NCBI RefSeq assembly: GCF_044326205.1
Contig: NZ_JBIRCY010000035.1
Span: forward strand, 1-64,000
Source of the DNA: Kumtagia sp044326205
GTDB lineage: Bacteria > Pseudomonadota > Alphaproteobacteria > Rhizobiales > Rhizobiaceae
Length of the DNA: 64,000 nucleotides
Reading direction: 5' to 3'
In this document: positions 43,543-53,815 of the stretch, in pieces
Layout of the letters: each line of letters opens with the position of its first letter
Numbering within the stretch: position 1 is the stretch's first letter
Program-made: the position numbers and the translations under genes
Notes under the pieces: model-generated
Told to the model about the DNA's origin: nothing
Databases searched by the model: none
The model's input: the letters and a program-made list of their open reading frames with translations, nothing else

Positions 43543-46512
43543 ATGGCAGGTGCCCGGGCGAAGGCAGCCGCGAAACCGCGCCTGTTCGAGGCTAGGCCGG
43601 CAGCGCTCAAGCCGCTCGATGCCGGCGAGGCAAAACAGGAAATGCGAGATCTCGCAATCCTGGCGAGGGAAAGGGAACTGTCCCGGCTGGCGTCGCTGCT
43701 TTCGGGCCGCGACACCGAGGCGGAATTCCTCGCCGCGGTCTTCGATCTGTCCGACTTCATGCGCGACTGTGTCAGGCGGCGTCCGGAGATTCTGGAGAAT
43801 CTGTTCGATACCAGCATCGAGGATCGGCTGGCTGCAATTGGCGTGGCGGCAAGGCAACTGCCTGTCGCCGAGGGCGTCACCGAAAAGACCTTGATGACGG
43901 ATTTGCGCCGGCTCAAGCTGGAGGCGCATTTCCTCATCGCGCTGGATGATCTCGCCGGTTTCGTCGGCGCCGACGTCACCGTTCGCCGCCTGAGCGCGCT
44001 CGCCGACGCCTGCGCCAATGCCGCGATCGATTTCCTGCTGCGCGATGCGCATGACAGCGGCAAGCTCAAGCTTCCCGATCCAGGAATCCCCGGAAAAGGG
44101 TCGGGCTGGATCGTGCTCGGCATGGGCAAGCTCGGCGCCTGCGAGCTGAATTTTTCCTCCGACATTGATCTCGTCGTCTTCTTCGAGCCCGAGGCGCCGG
44201 CCGTCCTCGACCGGTTCGAGGCGACTGACCTGTTCTCGCGGCTGACCAAGCGGCTGGTCCGCATCATGCAGGACCGCACCGAGGCCGGTTACGTCTTTCG
44301 CACCGACCTTCGCCTGCGCCCCGATCCCGGCTCGACGCCGCTGGCGATCCCGGTGGAAGCGGCGCTCAACTATTACGAGGGCAGGGGCCAGAACTGGGAA
44401 CGCGCCGCGATGATCAAGGCGCGCCCGGTGGCGGGCGACATCGAGGCTGGCGAAGCCTTCCTCAAGGAATTGCAGCCCTATGTCTGGCGCAAATACATGG
44501 ACTTCGCGGCAATCGCCGATGTCCATTCGATCAAGCGCCAGATCCACGCCCACAAGGGCCACGGCGAGATAGCCGTGAAGGGTCACAACGTAAAACTCGG
44601 GCGCGGCGGCATCCGCGAGATCGAGTTCTTCGTGCAGACCCAGCAACTGATCGCCGGCGGGCGTTTCCCCGAACTGCGCGGCCGCGAGACGGTGCAGATG
44701 CTGGGTGAACTCGCCAAGCACCGCTGGATCAGCGCGGAAGCGCGCGCCGCACTTGCCGCGCAATACTGGTTCCTGCGCCGCGTCGAACACGCGGTGCAGA
44801 TGGTGGCGGATGAGCAGAGCCACACGCTGCCGGAAGACGACGACGGGCTGGAGCGCATTGCCCGCCTGCTCGGTTTCGACAATGCCGAAGCCTTTTCCAG
44901 CGTCTTCCGTTCCTCCCTCCAGGAGGTCGAGCGCCACTATGCCGCGCTGTTCGAGGCCGCGCCGCAATTGTCGGCGGGCGTCGGCAATCTCGTCTTCACC
45001 GGCGATGTGGATGACCCGGATACGCTAAGCACGCTGAAGCGTCTCGGTTTCGAGCGCGCCAGCGACATATGCCGGGTCATCCGCACTTGGCATTTCGGGC
45101 GCTACAAGGCGACGCAGTCGGCGGAAGCCCGCGAGCGGCTGACCGAATTGACGCCCGCGCTGCTGGAGGCCTTCGGCAAAACGCGCCGCGCCGACGAGGC
45201 GCTGTTGCGCTTCGACGCATTTCTTGCCGGCCTGCCTGCCGGCATCCAGCTTTTCTCGCTGCTGCAATCCAATCCGGCGTTGCTGAAGCTGCTGGCGACG
45301 ATCATGAGCGCGGCGCCGGCGCTGGCCGCGACCATCACCCGGCGCCCGCACGTCTTCGACGGGCTGCTTGATCCTGCGCTGCTCGCCGAATTGCCCCGGC
45401 GCGACTATCTGGCCGAGCGGCTGGCGGCGTTTCTGGCAAATGTGACGGTGCACGAGGAGGTGCTTGACCGGCTGCGCATCTTCGCGTCGGAGCAGAAATT
45501 CCTGATCGGTGTGCGGCTGCTTGCCGGCGCGATCGACGCCAGCCGTGCCGGCAAGGCGTTCTCCGATCTCGCCGACCTGACAATAGGTGCCGCGCTAGAC
45601 GCCGTCATGGTCGAATTCGCGGTCAGGCACGGCAAGGTGCCGGGCGGGCGTGTGGCGATCCTCGGCATGGGCAAGCTCGGCAGCCGCGAACTGACCGCCG
45701 GCTCCGACGTCGACCTGATCCTGCTCTACGACCACGACGCGGACGCCGAAGAATCGGATGGCGAGAAGGGCCTCGCCCCATCGCATTATTTCGCCCGCAT
45801 GACGCAGCGCCTGATTGCCGCCGTCTCGGCGCAGACCGCCGAGGGTGTGCTCTACGAACTGGATCTGAGGCTGCGGCCCTCCGGCAACAAGGGACCGGTG
45901 GCGACCCATGTCGATTCTTTCAAAAAGTACCAGCGGACCGACGCCTGGACCTGGGAGCACATGGCGCTAACGCGCGCCCGGCCGGTTGCCGGCGATGCGG
46001 ACCTTTGCGCCGAGGTGGAGGCGGAGGTCGCGGAGATTCTGGCCTTGCCGCGCGATGCCGGCAAGGTGCTCCGCGAAGCCGCCGAGATGCGGGCTCTGAT
46101 CGAAAAGGAAAAACCGCCGCGTGACTTCTGGGACCTGAAACTGGTGCCGGGCGGACTGATCGATCTCGAATTCATCGCCCAATCAGCAGTGCTCACCGGC
46201 AATACCGTCGCGGAGGCCGGCAGGCTGACCAGCACCGTCGGCGCGCTGAACCGGCTGTCGCCGGATTTCGCCGACGCGCAGACACGGCAGGAGCTTTGCG
46301 ACGCGGACGCGCTCTATATGGCGCTGACGCAGATGATCAGGCTTTGCCTTACCGGTCCCTTCGACCGGAAGGAGGCCCCGCCCGGCCTTATCGATCTTCT
46401 GTTGCGGGCGACCGACCTGCCTGACATCGGCGTGCTGGAAGCGCACGTCAAGGAGACGGCGCAACGGGTTCGAAGGCATTTCGACCGGTTGCTTCGTACC
46501 GGAAAGGCCTGA
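43543..46512 (+). CDS. glnE: Glutamine synthetase adenylyltransferase/deadenylylase
   Basis: A 989-residue bifunctional enzyme that switches glutamine synthetase activity in response to PII. Two nucleotidyltransferase domains are seen: GMGKLGACELNFSSDIDLVV near residue 190 (deadenylylase) and GMGKLGSRELTAGSDVDLIL near residue 705 (adenylyltransferase), each followed by helical regulatory regions. The start ATG directly follows the kinase stop, so they may be co-transcribed. Confidence 0.96.
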   Translation: MAGARAKAAAKPRLFEARPAALKPLDAGEAKQEMRDLAILARERELSRLASLLSGRDTEAEFLAAVFDLSDFMRDCVRRRPEILENLFDTSIEDRLAAIGVAARQLPVAEGVTEKTLMTDLRRLKLEAHFLIALDDLAGFVGADVTVRRLSALADACANAAIDFLLRDAHDSGKLKLPDPGIPGKGSGWIVLGMGKLGACELNFSSDIDLVVFFEPEAPAVLDRFEATDLFSRLTKRLVRIMQDRTEAGYVFRTDLRLRPDPGSTPLAIPVEAALNYYEGRGQNWERAAMIKARPVAGDIEAGEAFLKELQPYVWRKYMDFAAIADVHSIKRQIHAHKGHGEIAVKGHNVKLGRGGIREIEFFVQTQQLIAGGRFPELRGRETVQMLGELAKHRWISAEARAALAAQYWFLRRVEHAVQMVADEQSHTLPEDDDGLERIARLLGFDNAEAFSSVFRSSLQEVERHYAALFEAAPQLSAGVGNLVFTGDVDDPDTLSTLKRLGFERASDICRVIRTWHFGRYKATQSAEARERLTELTPALLEAFGKTRRADEALLRFDAFLAGLPAGIQLFSLLQSNPALLKLLATIMSAAPALAATITRRPHVFDGLLDPALLAELPRRDYLAERLAAFLANVTVHEEVLDRLRIFASEQKFLIGVRLLAGAIDASRAGKAFSDLADLTIGAALDAVMVEFAVRHGKVPGGRVAILGMGKLGSRELTAGSDVDLILLYDHDADAEESDGEKGLAPSHYFARMTQRLIAAVSAQTAEGVLYELDLRLRPSGNKGPVATHVDSFKKYQRTDAWTWEHMALTRARPVAGDADLCAEVEAEVAEILALPRDAGKVLREAAEMRALIEKEKPPRDFWDLKLVPGGLIDLEFIAQSAVLTGNTVAEAGRLTSTVGALNRLSPDFADAQTRQELCDADALYMALTQMIRLCLTGPFDRKEAPPGLIDLLLRATDLPDIGVLEAHVKETAQRVRRHFDRLLRTGKA

Positions 46513-46577
46513 CGGCGATGGGACGCCGCAACCTTGCCGGAACCGCATCGGGGGTAACGATGCAAAGGAGAGATAAA

Positions 46578-47012
46578 GTGAAGACATCGACCAAACTCGC
46601 AATGGCCTTTCTGGCGGTGGCGACCAGCGGCGGAACGTCCGCCTTCGCGGCCGACCGGGAGGAGGGCCGCATGGGCGGCAACATGCGTTTCGAGCGGGCC
46701 GACGCCGATTCGAGCGGCGACGTCACGTTCGAGGAGTTCGTGGCGGCGATGAACAACCGAATCGGCAATGCCGACGCCAATGGCGACGGCAAGATGACCG
46801 TCGCCGAGATCGCCTCCGAGATCGAACGCATGCGCGCGGAACGCATGGCGCGCCGCATCGTCGAGCGTTTCGATACCGACGGCGACGGCATGCTGACGGT
46901 CGTCGAGATCGAGTCGCGCCAGAAGAAACTCTTCGCGCTGATGGACCGCAACGACGACGGCAAGATCGTGCCGGAAGAGATGCCCAAGCGCGGCTGGGGC
47001 AAGCGGCACTGA
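46578..47012 (+). CDS. Exported EF-hand calcium-binding protein
   Basis: A 144-residue protein with a signal peptide (cleavage near AFA-AD at 25-26) and four EF-hand loops: DADSSGDVTFEE, DANGDGKMTVAE, DTDGDGMLTVVE and DRNDDGKIVPEE. All have acidic residues at the main calcium positions. AAGGAG seven bases before GTG 46578 sets the start; ATG 46560 lacks one. Function unknown, probably a periplasmic calcium buffer or sensor. Confidence 0.85.
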   Translation: MKTSTKLAMAFLAVATSGGTSAFAADREEGRMGGNMRFERADADSSGDVTFEEFVAAMNNRIGNADANGDGKMTVAEIASEIERMRAERMARRIVERFDTDGDGMLTVVEIESRQKKLFALMDRNDDGKIVPEEMPKRGWGKRH

Positions 47013-47039
47013 CCGTCGAGGCCGCGCGCCTTCATAACC

Positions 47040-47201
47040 CTCCCCCTTGAGGGGAGGGTCGCGGAAAAAGCCGAGCGGAACGCGAGGTTTTGTAAGCGGG
47101 GAGGGGTCGGTGCGGCAGTGCTCCGTCCTGAAGCGACCCCACCCCGTCTCGCGATCTCCGCTTCGCTCCGACCGTTCGCCGACCCTCCCCTCAAGGGGGA
47201 G
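47040..47201. repeat. Mosaic palindromic repeat between convergent genes
   Basis: The ends are CTCCCCCTTGAGGGGAG (47040-47056) and its exact complement (47185-47201). Each arm is also a hairpin by itself. A related element is at 57231-57370 and an expanded one at 58743-59047. Confidence 0.75.
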
Positions 47202-47213
47202 GGTTAACCGGCG

Positions 47214-49541
47214 CTACTCCGCCGCTTGCAGCATTGTCACCGGCGGCGGGCCTTTGCGGGCCGGGATGCGCACCGAGACGATCGTGCCGATGCCTTCGCG
47301 CGACCGGATCTTCAGCGCGCCGCCATGCAGTTCCGCCAGCGACCGCGAGATGGCGAGGCCGAGCCCCGAGCCGGCATGGCTTTTGGAAAACTGGTTCTGC
47401 ACCTGCTCGAACGGCCTACCGAGCTTGCTCAATGCCGCCTTCGGGATGCCGCAGCCATTGTCCTCGATCGACAGCATCATGGCGCCCGACACTTTTCGCG
47501 CCCGCACCAGGATGTGGCCGCCTTCGCCGGTGAACTTCACCGCGTTGGACAAGAGGTTGATGACGATCTGTTTGATCGCGCGGCGGTCGGCATAGAGCGT
47601 CATCGCCTCCGCGATCTTGGTCTCCACGGCAATGGATTTCTGCTTGGCCTGCAGCGAGATGACGCGCACCGTCTCGCTGATCAGCGGGTTGAGGTCGATC
47701 TCCTCGCGGTCCATCGAGAACTGGCCGGCCTCGATCTTCGACATGTCGAGTATGTCGTTGATGACGCCCAGCAGGTGCTTTCCGCTGCTGTTGATGTCGC
47801 CGGCATATTCCTCGTAGCGCGGCGATCCGAGCGGGCCGAACAGCCTGTTGCCCATCAGTTCCGAGAAGCCGATGATGGCGTTCAGCGGCGTGCGCAGCTC
47901 ATGCGACATGTTCGCGAGGAACTCCGACTTGGCGCGGTTGGCCGCCTCGGCCCGATCCTTCTCCTTCATGTATTTGCGATTCAGCTCCTCAAGCTCGCGG
48001 GTCCGCTCCTCCTCGTTGCGGCGCGCCTGGCTGAGGTCGTGGAGGTTGGCCATCAGCCGCCTTTCGCCATCGATCAGCTTGTCCTGGTTCTGCCGGATCA
48101 GCGTGATGTCGGTGCCGATGGAGACGGTGCCGCCGTCGCGGGTCTTCAACTCGTTGACCTGTAGCCAGCGGCCGTCGGCGAGCTGCCGTTCATAGGTGGC
48201 GCCGCCGCGCGGTCCGTTCGGATTGGCCATGCGCCGTTCCGAGGCGAAGGCGGTCATCCGCTCCTCCAGTTCCTCGCGCGGCACGCCGGGCAGGAGTACC
48301 TTATCGGAAAGCCCGCTGTCCTGCTGGTATTTGGTGTTGCACATGACGAGGCGTCCGGCCGCGTCCCACAGGACGAAGGATTCACTGATACTTTCGATCG
48401 CGGTGCGCAGCCGGAGGTCGGCGGCCTCAGAACGCGCGGCGAGATGGCGCTGCTCAGTGACGTCGACGGCGATGCCGATCAACTGGATGTCGGACGCCTC
48501 GGGATCGATCACCTGTGCGCGCGCCCGCACCCACACCCAATGCCCGTCCGCATGGCGCATGCGAAAAACCTGGTCGATATTATCGATCTCGCGCGCCACG
48601 ATCCGCTCCGCCAGATGGAACAGGTCGCCGTCGTCCTGGTGGATGATGTCATGCACGTCGCCGAAGGACAGCATCGCCTCGCAGGGCTGGTAGCCAAGCA
48701 TCTCGTACATCGAATGCGACCAGTACATCTTGCCGCGCACCATGTCCCAGTCCCACAGGCCGCAGCGGCCGCGGATGAGCGCCAGGTCGATGCGCTGGTG
48801 CGCGTCGCGATAGATGCGGTCGGCAATCTGGGCACGCGTCGCCTGCCGGAAATAGGCATAGAGCACGATGACCAGGATGCTGCCGGTCAGCAGGAAGAGG
48901 GTGACATTGAGCGATACGGCTTTGGTCCATTCCGCGAAGACGGCGTCCTGGGGAACCAGCGCGGCGACGGCGATGCCGCGGTCCTCCGACAGCTCCATCG
49001 CCGCGAACCACGGCTCGCCTTCGACCGTGACCTCCAGCACGCCGGCGCGCTCGCCGAACAGGAACATTGGCTGGCCGCCGGAGACGATCGTGTCGAGCCG
49101 CCTGCCTTTCCACGCGGACCCCGCGTCGCTTGCCGCGGCCACGTTGAACCGGTCGTCCATCACCGCGAGCACATGGCGAGAGCCGAGCAGCGCGCGATGC
49201 GCCGTCCGCTCGATCAGCTCGCGCGTGGCCGGTGCCCCGTCGGTCTCTGCATCGGCCCTGGTCAGCGTGCTGCCGAGTTCGGCGGCGGAAAGCGCCAGGA
49301 TCGTGCGTGCATTGCGCTCGATCTCGTCATGCTGGGCGAGCAGCGACAGGACGCGGGCTGCACCGATGACGATCAGGAAGACGATGATCAGCGTCGGGAT
49401 CGATCGCCTGAGCAGCGGCTCGGCGGCCAGCAGGCGCCGGAAGGCAGGCTTGGCGAACACGCTTACAGTCTCCGCTCGTATTGGCCTGCGCCGGACAAAA
49501 GCCGACCTGCCGGCCGCGCCCCACGCGTCCGTCCTTGCCAT
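47214..49541 (-). CDS. pleC: PleC/PdhS-family PAS sensor histidine kinase
   Basis: A 775-residue membrane kinase: helix near 50-70, periplasmic sensor, second helix near 215-235, at least two PAS domains (about 260-390 and 395-510), coiled coil, and a HisKA domain with His547 in NMSHELRTPLNAIIGFSEL, the signature of the PleC/DivJ group that acts on DivK. The ATPase domain ends the protein. Position next to glnE matches my memory of S. meliloti pleC. ATG 49541 follows GGGGAG; the frame continues upstream to 50108 but overlaps a real gene there. PleC controls asymmetric division and CtrA output. Confidence 0.8.
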   Translation of the reverse strand: MARTDAWGAAGRSAFVRRRPIRAETVSVFAKPAFRRLLAAEPLLRRSIPTLIIVFLIVIGAARVLSLLAQHDEIERNARTILALSAAELGSTLTRADAETDGAPATRELIERTAHRALLGSRHVLAVMDDRFNVAAASDAGSAWKGRRLDTIVSGGQPMFLFGERAGVLEVTVEGEPWFAAMELSEDRGIAVAALVPQDAVFAEWTKAVSLNVTLFLLTGSILVIVLYAYFRQATRAQIADRIYRDAHQRIDLALIRGRCGLWDWDMVRGKMYWSHSMYEMLGYQPCEAMLSFGDVHDIIHQDDGDLFHLAERIVAREIDNIDQVFRMRHADGHWVWVRARAQVIDPEASDIQLIGIAVDVTEQRHLAARSEAADLRLRTAIESISESFVLWDAAGRLVMCNTKYQQDSGLSDKVLLPGVPREELEERMTAFASERRMANPNGPRGGATYERQLADGRWLQVNELKTRDGGTVSIGTDITLIRQNQDKLIDGERRLMANLHDLSQARRNEEERTRELEELNRKYMKEKDRAEAANRAKSEFLANMSHELRTPLNAIIGFSELMGNRLFGPLGSPRYEEYAGDINSSGKHLLGVINDILDMSKIEAGQFSMDREEIDLNPLISETVRVISLQAKQKSIAVETKIAEAMTLYADRRAIKQIVINLLSNAVKFTGEGGHILVRARKVSGAMMLSIEDNGCGIPKAALSKLGRPFEQVQNQFSKSHAGSGLGLAISRSLAELHGGALKIRSREGIGTIVSVRIPARKGPPPVTMLQAAE

Positions 49542-49796
49542 CCGACTGGCTCCCCGAAACCGGTTTTTCTCTGACGATCCGGATACGCCGCACACCCGAA
49601 TCTGCCCTAAAGAATCAGACGTGATTCGCCTTGTCCAGTGTTCACGCACGAAACGCGTCAAGCCGGCGTAAAAAAATGACCGGTGGACGGGATCGAGACT
49701 CGATTGGGACCATCGTAGATGGATCGTCACTGCTGACAGGCGGTTGTCAGCAGCCAGCGCGTATGGTGCGTTTGCACAGGGCAAGGAGCGCGGACA

Positions 49797-50261
49797 GTGG
49801 GGCAGGGCTTCGAAACACACTCGGTAGGGATGGAGCGGATGCTTCTGCTGACGTTCCACGCTCCCGTCGAGGACGTCGATCGCATCATGGAAGCGGTGGT
49901 GAAAATCACGCCGTTGGCGATGGGGAGTTACGACAGCAACGCCTACCAGTCGGCAGCCGGTATCGAACGCTATCGCCCGCTCGAGGGCGCGGCCGCCGGA
50001 CCGGAAACGGAGCTCAGGAAGCGGCCCGGCGTTGTCACCATCTCCCTCGAACTCCCCGACGACCAGCAATTGGCTGGCCAAGTGATCGAAGCGATCTTCC
50101 AGGCGCACAGCTACCAGGAGCCGGTGATCAGGCTCCAGGAAATCCTGACCAGCCGGTCGAAGGGGCTCGACGACCGTGCCAACCCGAACCGCTGGTGGAA
50201 CACGACGGGAGACTGGAAGACGGCGAATTCGCCCTCCGCGACCGGCGGAGGCGGAGCATGA
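49797..50261 (+). CDS. YqfO/Nif3-like small protein (RtxA-annotated family)
   Basis: A 154-residue protein. Residues 12-112 resemble the CutA-like domain of YqfO/Nif3 proteins, often labelled structural toxin RtxA without evidence (MLLLTFHAPVEDVDRIMEAV...GSYDSNAYQSAAG...PGVVTISLELPDD). The last 40 residues are polar and rich in tryptophan and serine. AAGGAG eight bases before GTG 49797 sets the start. It overlaps the next gene by four bases. Function unknown. Confidence 0.7.
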   Translation: MGQGFETHSVGMERMLLLTFHAPVEDVDRIMEAVVKITPLAMGSYDSNAYQSAAGIERYRPLEGAAAGPETELRKRPGVVTISLELPDDQQLAGQVIEAIFQAHSYQEPVIRLQEILTSRSKGLDDRANPNRWWNTTGDWKTANSPSATGGGGA

Positions 50262-51163
50262 ACGCCTCCGAGTATCGCCTTGGATTGATTCTGGTTACCG
50301 GTTCCGCAGTCGCCTGGAGCACCGCCGGCCTGTTCACCCGGCTGATCCCGACGGACACATGGACCATGCTCACCTGGCGGGGCCTGTTCGGCGCACTCGG
50401 GCTCGCTATCGTCATCGTCGCTCTGCGCCGGGGGGATTCGTTGCGCGGCATGTGGAGGATGGGCTGGCCCGGCTGGTTGTTCGTGACCGTGTCGGCCTTT
50501 GGCATGGTGTTCTTCATCACCTCGCTGCGACATACCACGGTCGCGCATGTCGCGGTGATCTATGCGACGGCTCCCTTCCTGGCCGCGGCGCTCGGCTGGC
50601 TGCTGATGCGCGAGCGGCCGACCGCGAATGCGCTGCTCGCCAGCCTTGCGGCGCTGGTCGGCGTGGCCATCATGGTCGGGCTCGGCGTCGAGGGCGGGTT
50701 GCTCGGCGATCTCCTGGCCTTCGGCATGACGCTCTCAATGGCTGTCATGATGACCATCGCCCGGCGTTTTCGCGACATTCCGGTCATGCCGGCAGCCTGC
50801 CTGTCGGCACTGCTGAGCGGCTTCGCCTGCTGGCCGATGGGCGACCCGCTGGCGGTTTCCAGCTACGATCTGCTGCTGCTTGCCCTGTTCGGCATCGTCA
50901 ATTCGTCGCTGGGCCTGGCGCTGTTCACCCTCGGCGCGCGCTTCCTGCCGGCGATCGAGACCGCGCTGATCGGCGCGCTGGATGCGCCGCTAGCGCCGCT
51001 CTGGGTGTGGCTGGCATTCGGCGAAACGCCGAGCGAGAGCACGCTGGTCGGCGGGTCGATCGTCTTCGTCGCTGTCGCCGTGCATATGACGATCGGTGCT
51101 TCGAGGGGCGCCCGGCCGGCGGGGGACAAGCAGGATGGCGGAGCGATCCGGGAGCCGGCCTGA
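50258..51163 (+). CDS. EamA-family (DMT) transporter
   Basis: A 301-residue membrane protein with ten likely helices in two EamA repeats. Segments such as VAWSTAGLFTRLIP and HTTVAHVAVIYATAPFLAAALGWLLM are typical. The ATG overlaps the previous stop, so it is coupled to the YqfO-like gene. Substrate unknown; the family exports amino acids and other metabolites. Confidence 0.88.
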   Translation: MNASEYRLGLILVTGSAVAWSTAGLFTRLIPTDTWTMLTWRGLFGALGLAIVIVALRRGDSLRGMWRMGWPGWLFVTVSAFGMVFFITSLRHTTVAHVAVIYATAPFLAAALGWLLMRERPTANALLASLAALVGVAIMVGLGVEGGLLGDLLAFGMTLSMAVMMTIARRFRDIPVMPAACLSALLSGFACWPMGDPLAVSSYDLLLLALFGIVNSSLGLALFTLGARFLPAIETALIGALDAPLAPLWVWLAFGETPSESTLVGGSIVFVAVAVHMTIGASRGARPAGDKQDGGAIREPA

Positions 51164-51175
51164 GGCCTGACTTCC

Positions 51176-53815
51176 CTACGCCAGCGTACGCTCGACGATA
51201 TCGCTCAAATCCGCCGACAGCCCCTTGGTGGAAGCGATCGACACCAGCGCCTTACGCGCCAGTTCCTGCCGCTTCGGCTCCAGCGAGCGCCATGAACGCA
51301 GGCCGGTCGCCAGCCGCGCCGCGACCTGCGGATTGCGCTTCTCGATCTGCAGGATCGTCTCCGCGAACAGCCTGTAGCCGGCGCCGTCGGCCCGATGAAA
51401 ACCCGTCTGGTTGCCGCTGAAGAACGTGCCGAACAGCGAGCGCAGGCGGTTGGGATTGGCGATCGAGAACGACGGATGCTCGGAAAGACGTTTTACCGCG
51501 TCGACCGTGCCGGTCCCCGGCGCGGCCGCCTGGATGGCGAACCACTTGTCCATCACCAGCGCGTCCTTGCCATAGGTCGTCTCGAAGCCGGAGAGGGCGT
51601 CGCGCGCCTCGGGCGTTGCCTGATGGCGATGCGCGAGCACGGTCAGGGCCGCGGCGCGGTCGGTCATGTTCGTCGCCGACGAGAAATGCCTGAACGCCAG
51701 TTCGACGCCGCCAGGCAGTGCCGACAGATAATCGAGCAGCACGTTGCGCAAGGCCCGCCGTCCGGCGCTCGCCGCGTCGGGACTGAACGGCCCGCTGTCA
51801 GCCAGGTTCTGGTAGAGCGCGGAGAAGCGCTCGCGATTGGCCTCCGCGACGAAACGGACAAGGGCTTCGCGCGCCGAAAAGATCGCGTCCGGGTCGATAT
51901 TGCCGCCGATCTCGCGGGCGATGTCGGCCTCGCTGGGCGGGGTCAACGCCAGCGCGCGGAACGCCGGTTCGAGGCTGCCGTCGTCGGCAATCGCGCCGGC
52001 GAGCTCGGCGATAGCCGGCGAAAAATCCGGCGCGCGCTCGTCGAGTATGAGCCGCGACGCGGCGATCAGGGCCTCCGTCATCACCGTGTTGAACGCCTGC
52101 CAGCGCGAGAAGGCGTCGCTGTCGTGACGGGCGAGGAAGAACTGGTCCTCCGCCTTCTGCTCGACCGAAAGCGTCACCGGCGCGGAAAAACCGCGGTTGA
52201 GCGACACCGCCGGACGTTCCCTGACGCCCGAGAAGACGACCGAATGCCGCCGCTTGCGCAGATGGATCACGCCGTCCTCGACGGCCGCGCCCTCGGCGCC
52301 TGAATAGTCGAGGTCGCGTCCGTCCGGCCCGACGAGGCCGAACTTGACCGGAATATGCATCAGCCGCTTGCGGCTCTCCGACGGCGTCGGCGGCACCGAC
52401 TGCTCGATCTGCACGGTGAAGGTTTCAGCCGTCGCGTCGTGCTCGGCGGTCACCGTCAGGTTCGGCGTTCCCGCCTGATGATACCACAGCGCGAACTGGC
52501 TGAGATCGCGGCCTGACGCGTCCTCGAAAGCCTTCAGAAAATCCTCGATCGTCGCGGCCTCGCCGTCGTGCCGCTCGAAATAGAGGTCCATGCCCCTGCG
52601 GAAATCCTCGGCGCCGAGGATGGTGCGGATCATGCGCACGACTTCCGAGCCCTTCTCGTATACGGTCGCCGTGTAGAAATTGTTGATCTCGCGGTAGCGG
52701 CGCGGACGAACAGGATGCGCCAGCGGCCCCTGGTCCTCGGGGAACTGGTGGGCGCGCAGCGTGCGCACCTCGGCGATGCGCTTGACGGCGCGCGAGCGCT
52801 GGTCGGCGGAAAACTCATGATCGCGAAAAACGGTCAGCCCTTCCTTCAGACAAAGCTGGAACCAGTCGCGGCAAGTGATTCTGTTTCCGGTCCAATTGTG
52901 GAAATATTCGTGGGCGATGATCGCCTCGATATTGGCGAAATCGGCGTCGGTCGCGGTGTCCTCGTCGGCCAGCACGTATTTGTCGTTGAAGATGTTGAGG
53001 CCCTTGTTCTCCATCGCGCCCATGTTGAAGTCCGACACGGCGACGATGTTGAAGACGTCGAGATCGTATTCCCGGCCGAACACCTCCTCGTCCCACTGCA
53101 TCGAGCGCTTCAGCGAATCCATCGCATAGGCGGCGAGCGGCTCTTTGCCATGCTCAACATAGATGCCGAGCGCCACCTTGCGGCCCGACATGGTGGTGAA
53201 ACTGTCGGCGACCACGCCGAGATCGCCGGCGACCAGCGCGAACAGATAGGACGGTTTCGGGAACGGATCGTGCCAGACCGCGAAATGTCGGCCGCCGCCG
53301 AGATAGCCGCTCTCGACGGGATTGCCGTTGGAAAGCAGCAGCGGCGCCTCGGCCCGCTCGGCCTCGATGCGGACCGTATAGACCGACAGAATATCCGGCC
53401 GGTCGAGGAAATAGGTGATGCGCCGAAATCCCTCCGCCTCGCATTGGGTGCAATAGACGCCGTTCGAGCGATAGAGCCCCATCAGTGCGGTGTTTTTCGA
53501 TGGCTCGATCTCGGTCTCCAGCGTGAGCGAAAACTCCGCCGGCGGGTTGTGCAGGATGACCTTGTCCGGCGTCGCCAGATAGTCGGCCGGCGTCAGCGGC
53601 TTCCCGTCCAGGCTGATGCTGCGCAGTTGCAACCCATCGCCGTCGAGCACAAGCGGAACGTTGCGCGCCTCCGTATCGCGGCGTCGGATCGTCAGCCTGG
53701 CGGTGACAAGCGTGCTGTCGGGCGAGAGCACGAAAGAAAGCTCGGTCCGCGGAATCAGGTAGTCGCTCGGCCGATAATCCTCGAGCCGGAAAACCTGGCC
53801 GGTGTCTGTGCGCAT
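51176..53815 (-). CDS. pepN: Aminopeptidase N
   Basis: An 879-residue M1 zinc aminopeptidase that removes N-terminal amino acids from peptides in the cytoplasm. Exopeptidase motif Gly266-Ala-Met-Glu-Asn270, zinc site His302-Glu-Tyr-Phe-His306 with Glu325, and the C-terminal helical domain are all complete. ATG 53815 gives the usual N-terminus (VFRLEDYRPSDYLI); the longer frame to 54043 runs into the divergent gene and is rejected. Confidence 0.96.
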   Translation of the reverse strand: MRTDTGQVFRLEDYRPSDYLIPRTELSFVLSPDSTLVTARLTIRRRDTEARNVPLVLDGDGLQLRSISLDGKPLTPADYLATPDKVILHNPPAEFSLTLETEIEPSKNTALMGLYRSNGVYCTQCEAEGFRRITYFLDRPDILSVYTVRIEAERAEAPLLLSNGNPVESGYLGGGRHFAVWHDPFPKPSYLFALVAGDLGVVADSFTTMSGRKVALGIYVEHGKEPLAAYAMDSLKRSMQWDEEVFGREYDLDVFNIVAVSDFNMGAMENKGLNIFNDKYVLADEDTATDADFANIEAIIAHEYFHNWTGNRITCRDWFQLCLKEGLTVFRDHEFSADQRSRAVKRIAEVRTLRAHQFPEDQGPLAHPVRPRRYREINNFYTATVYEKGSEVVRMIRTILGAEDFRRGMDLYFERHDGEAATIEDFLKAFEDASGRDLSQFALWYHQAGTPNLTVTAEHDATAETFTVQIEQSVPPTPSESRKRLMHIPVKFGLVGPDGRDLDYSGAEGAAVEDGVIHLRKRRHSVVFSGVRERPAVSLNRGFSAPVTLSVEQKAEDQFFLARHDSDAFSRWQAFNTVMTEALIAASRLILDERAPDFSPAIAELAGAIADDGSLEPAFRALALTPPSEADIAREIGGNIDPDAIFSAREALVRFVAEANRERFSALYQNLADSGPFSPDAASAGRRALRNVLLDYLSALPGGVELAFRHFSSATNMTDRAAALTVLAHRHQATPEARDALSGFETTYGKDALVMDKWFAIQAAAPGTGTVDAVKRLSEHPSFSIANPNRLRSLFGTFFSGNQTGFHRADGAGYRLFAETILQIEKRNPQVAARLATGLRSWRSLEPKRQELARKALVSIASTKGLSADLSDIVERTLA

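Noticed and set aside
49542..50108. Extension of the PleC-like kinase to 50108
   Set aside because: It would overlap the well-supported gene at 49797-50261 antisense; the ATG at 49541 has a ribosome-binding site.
49797..50261. Calling the gene a toxin (RtxA)
   Set aside because: The family name is a legacy label; the protein is short, has no RTX repeats and no toxin domain.
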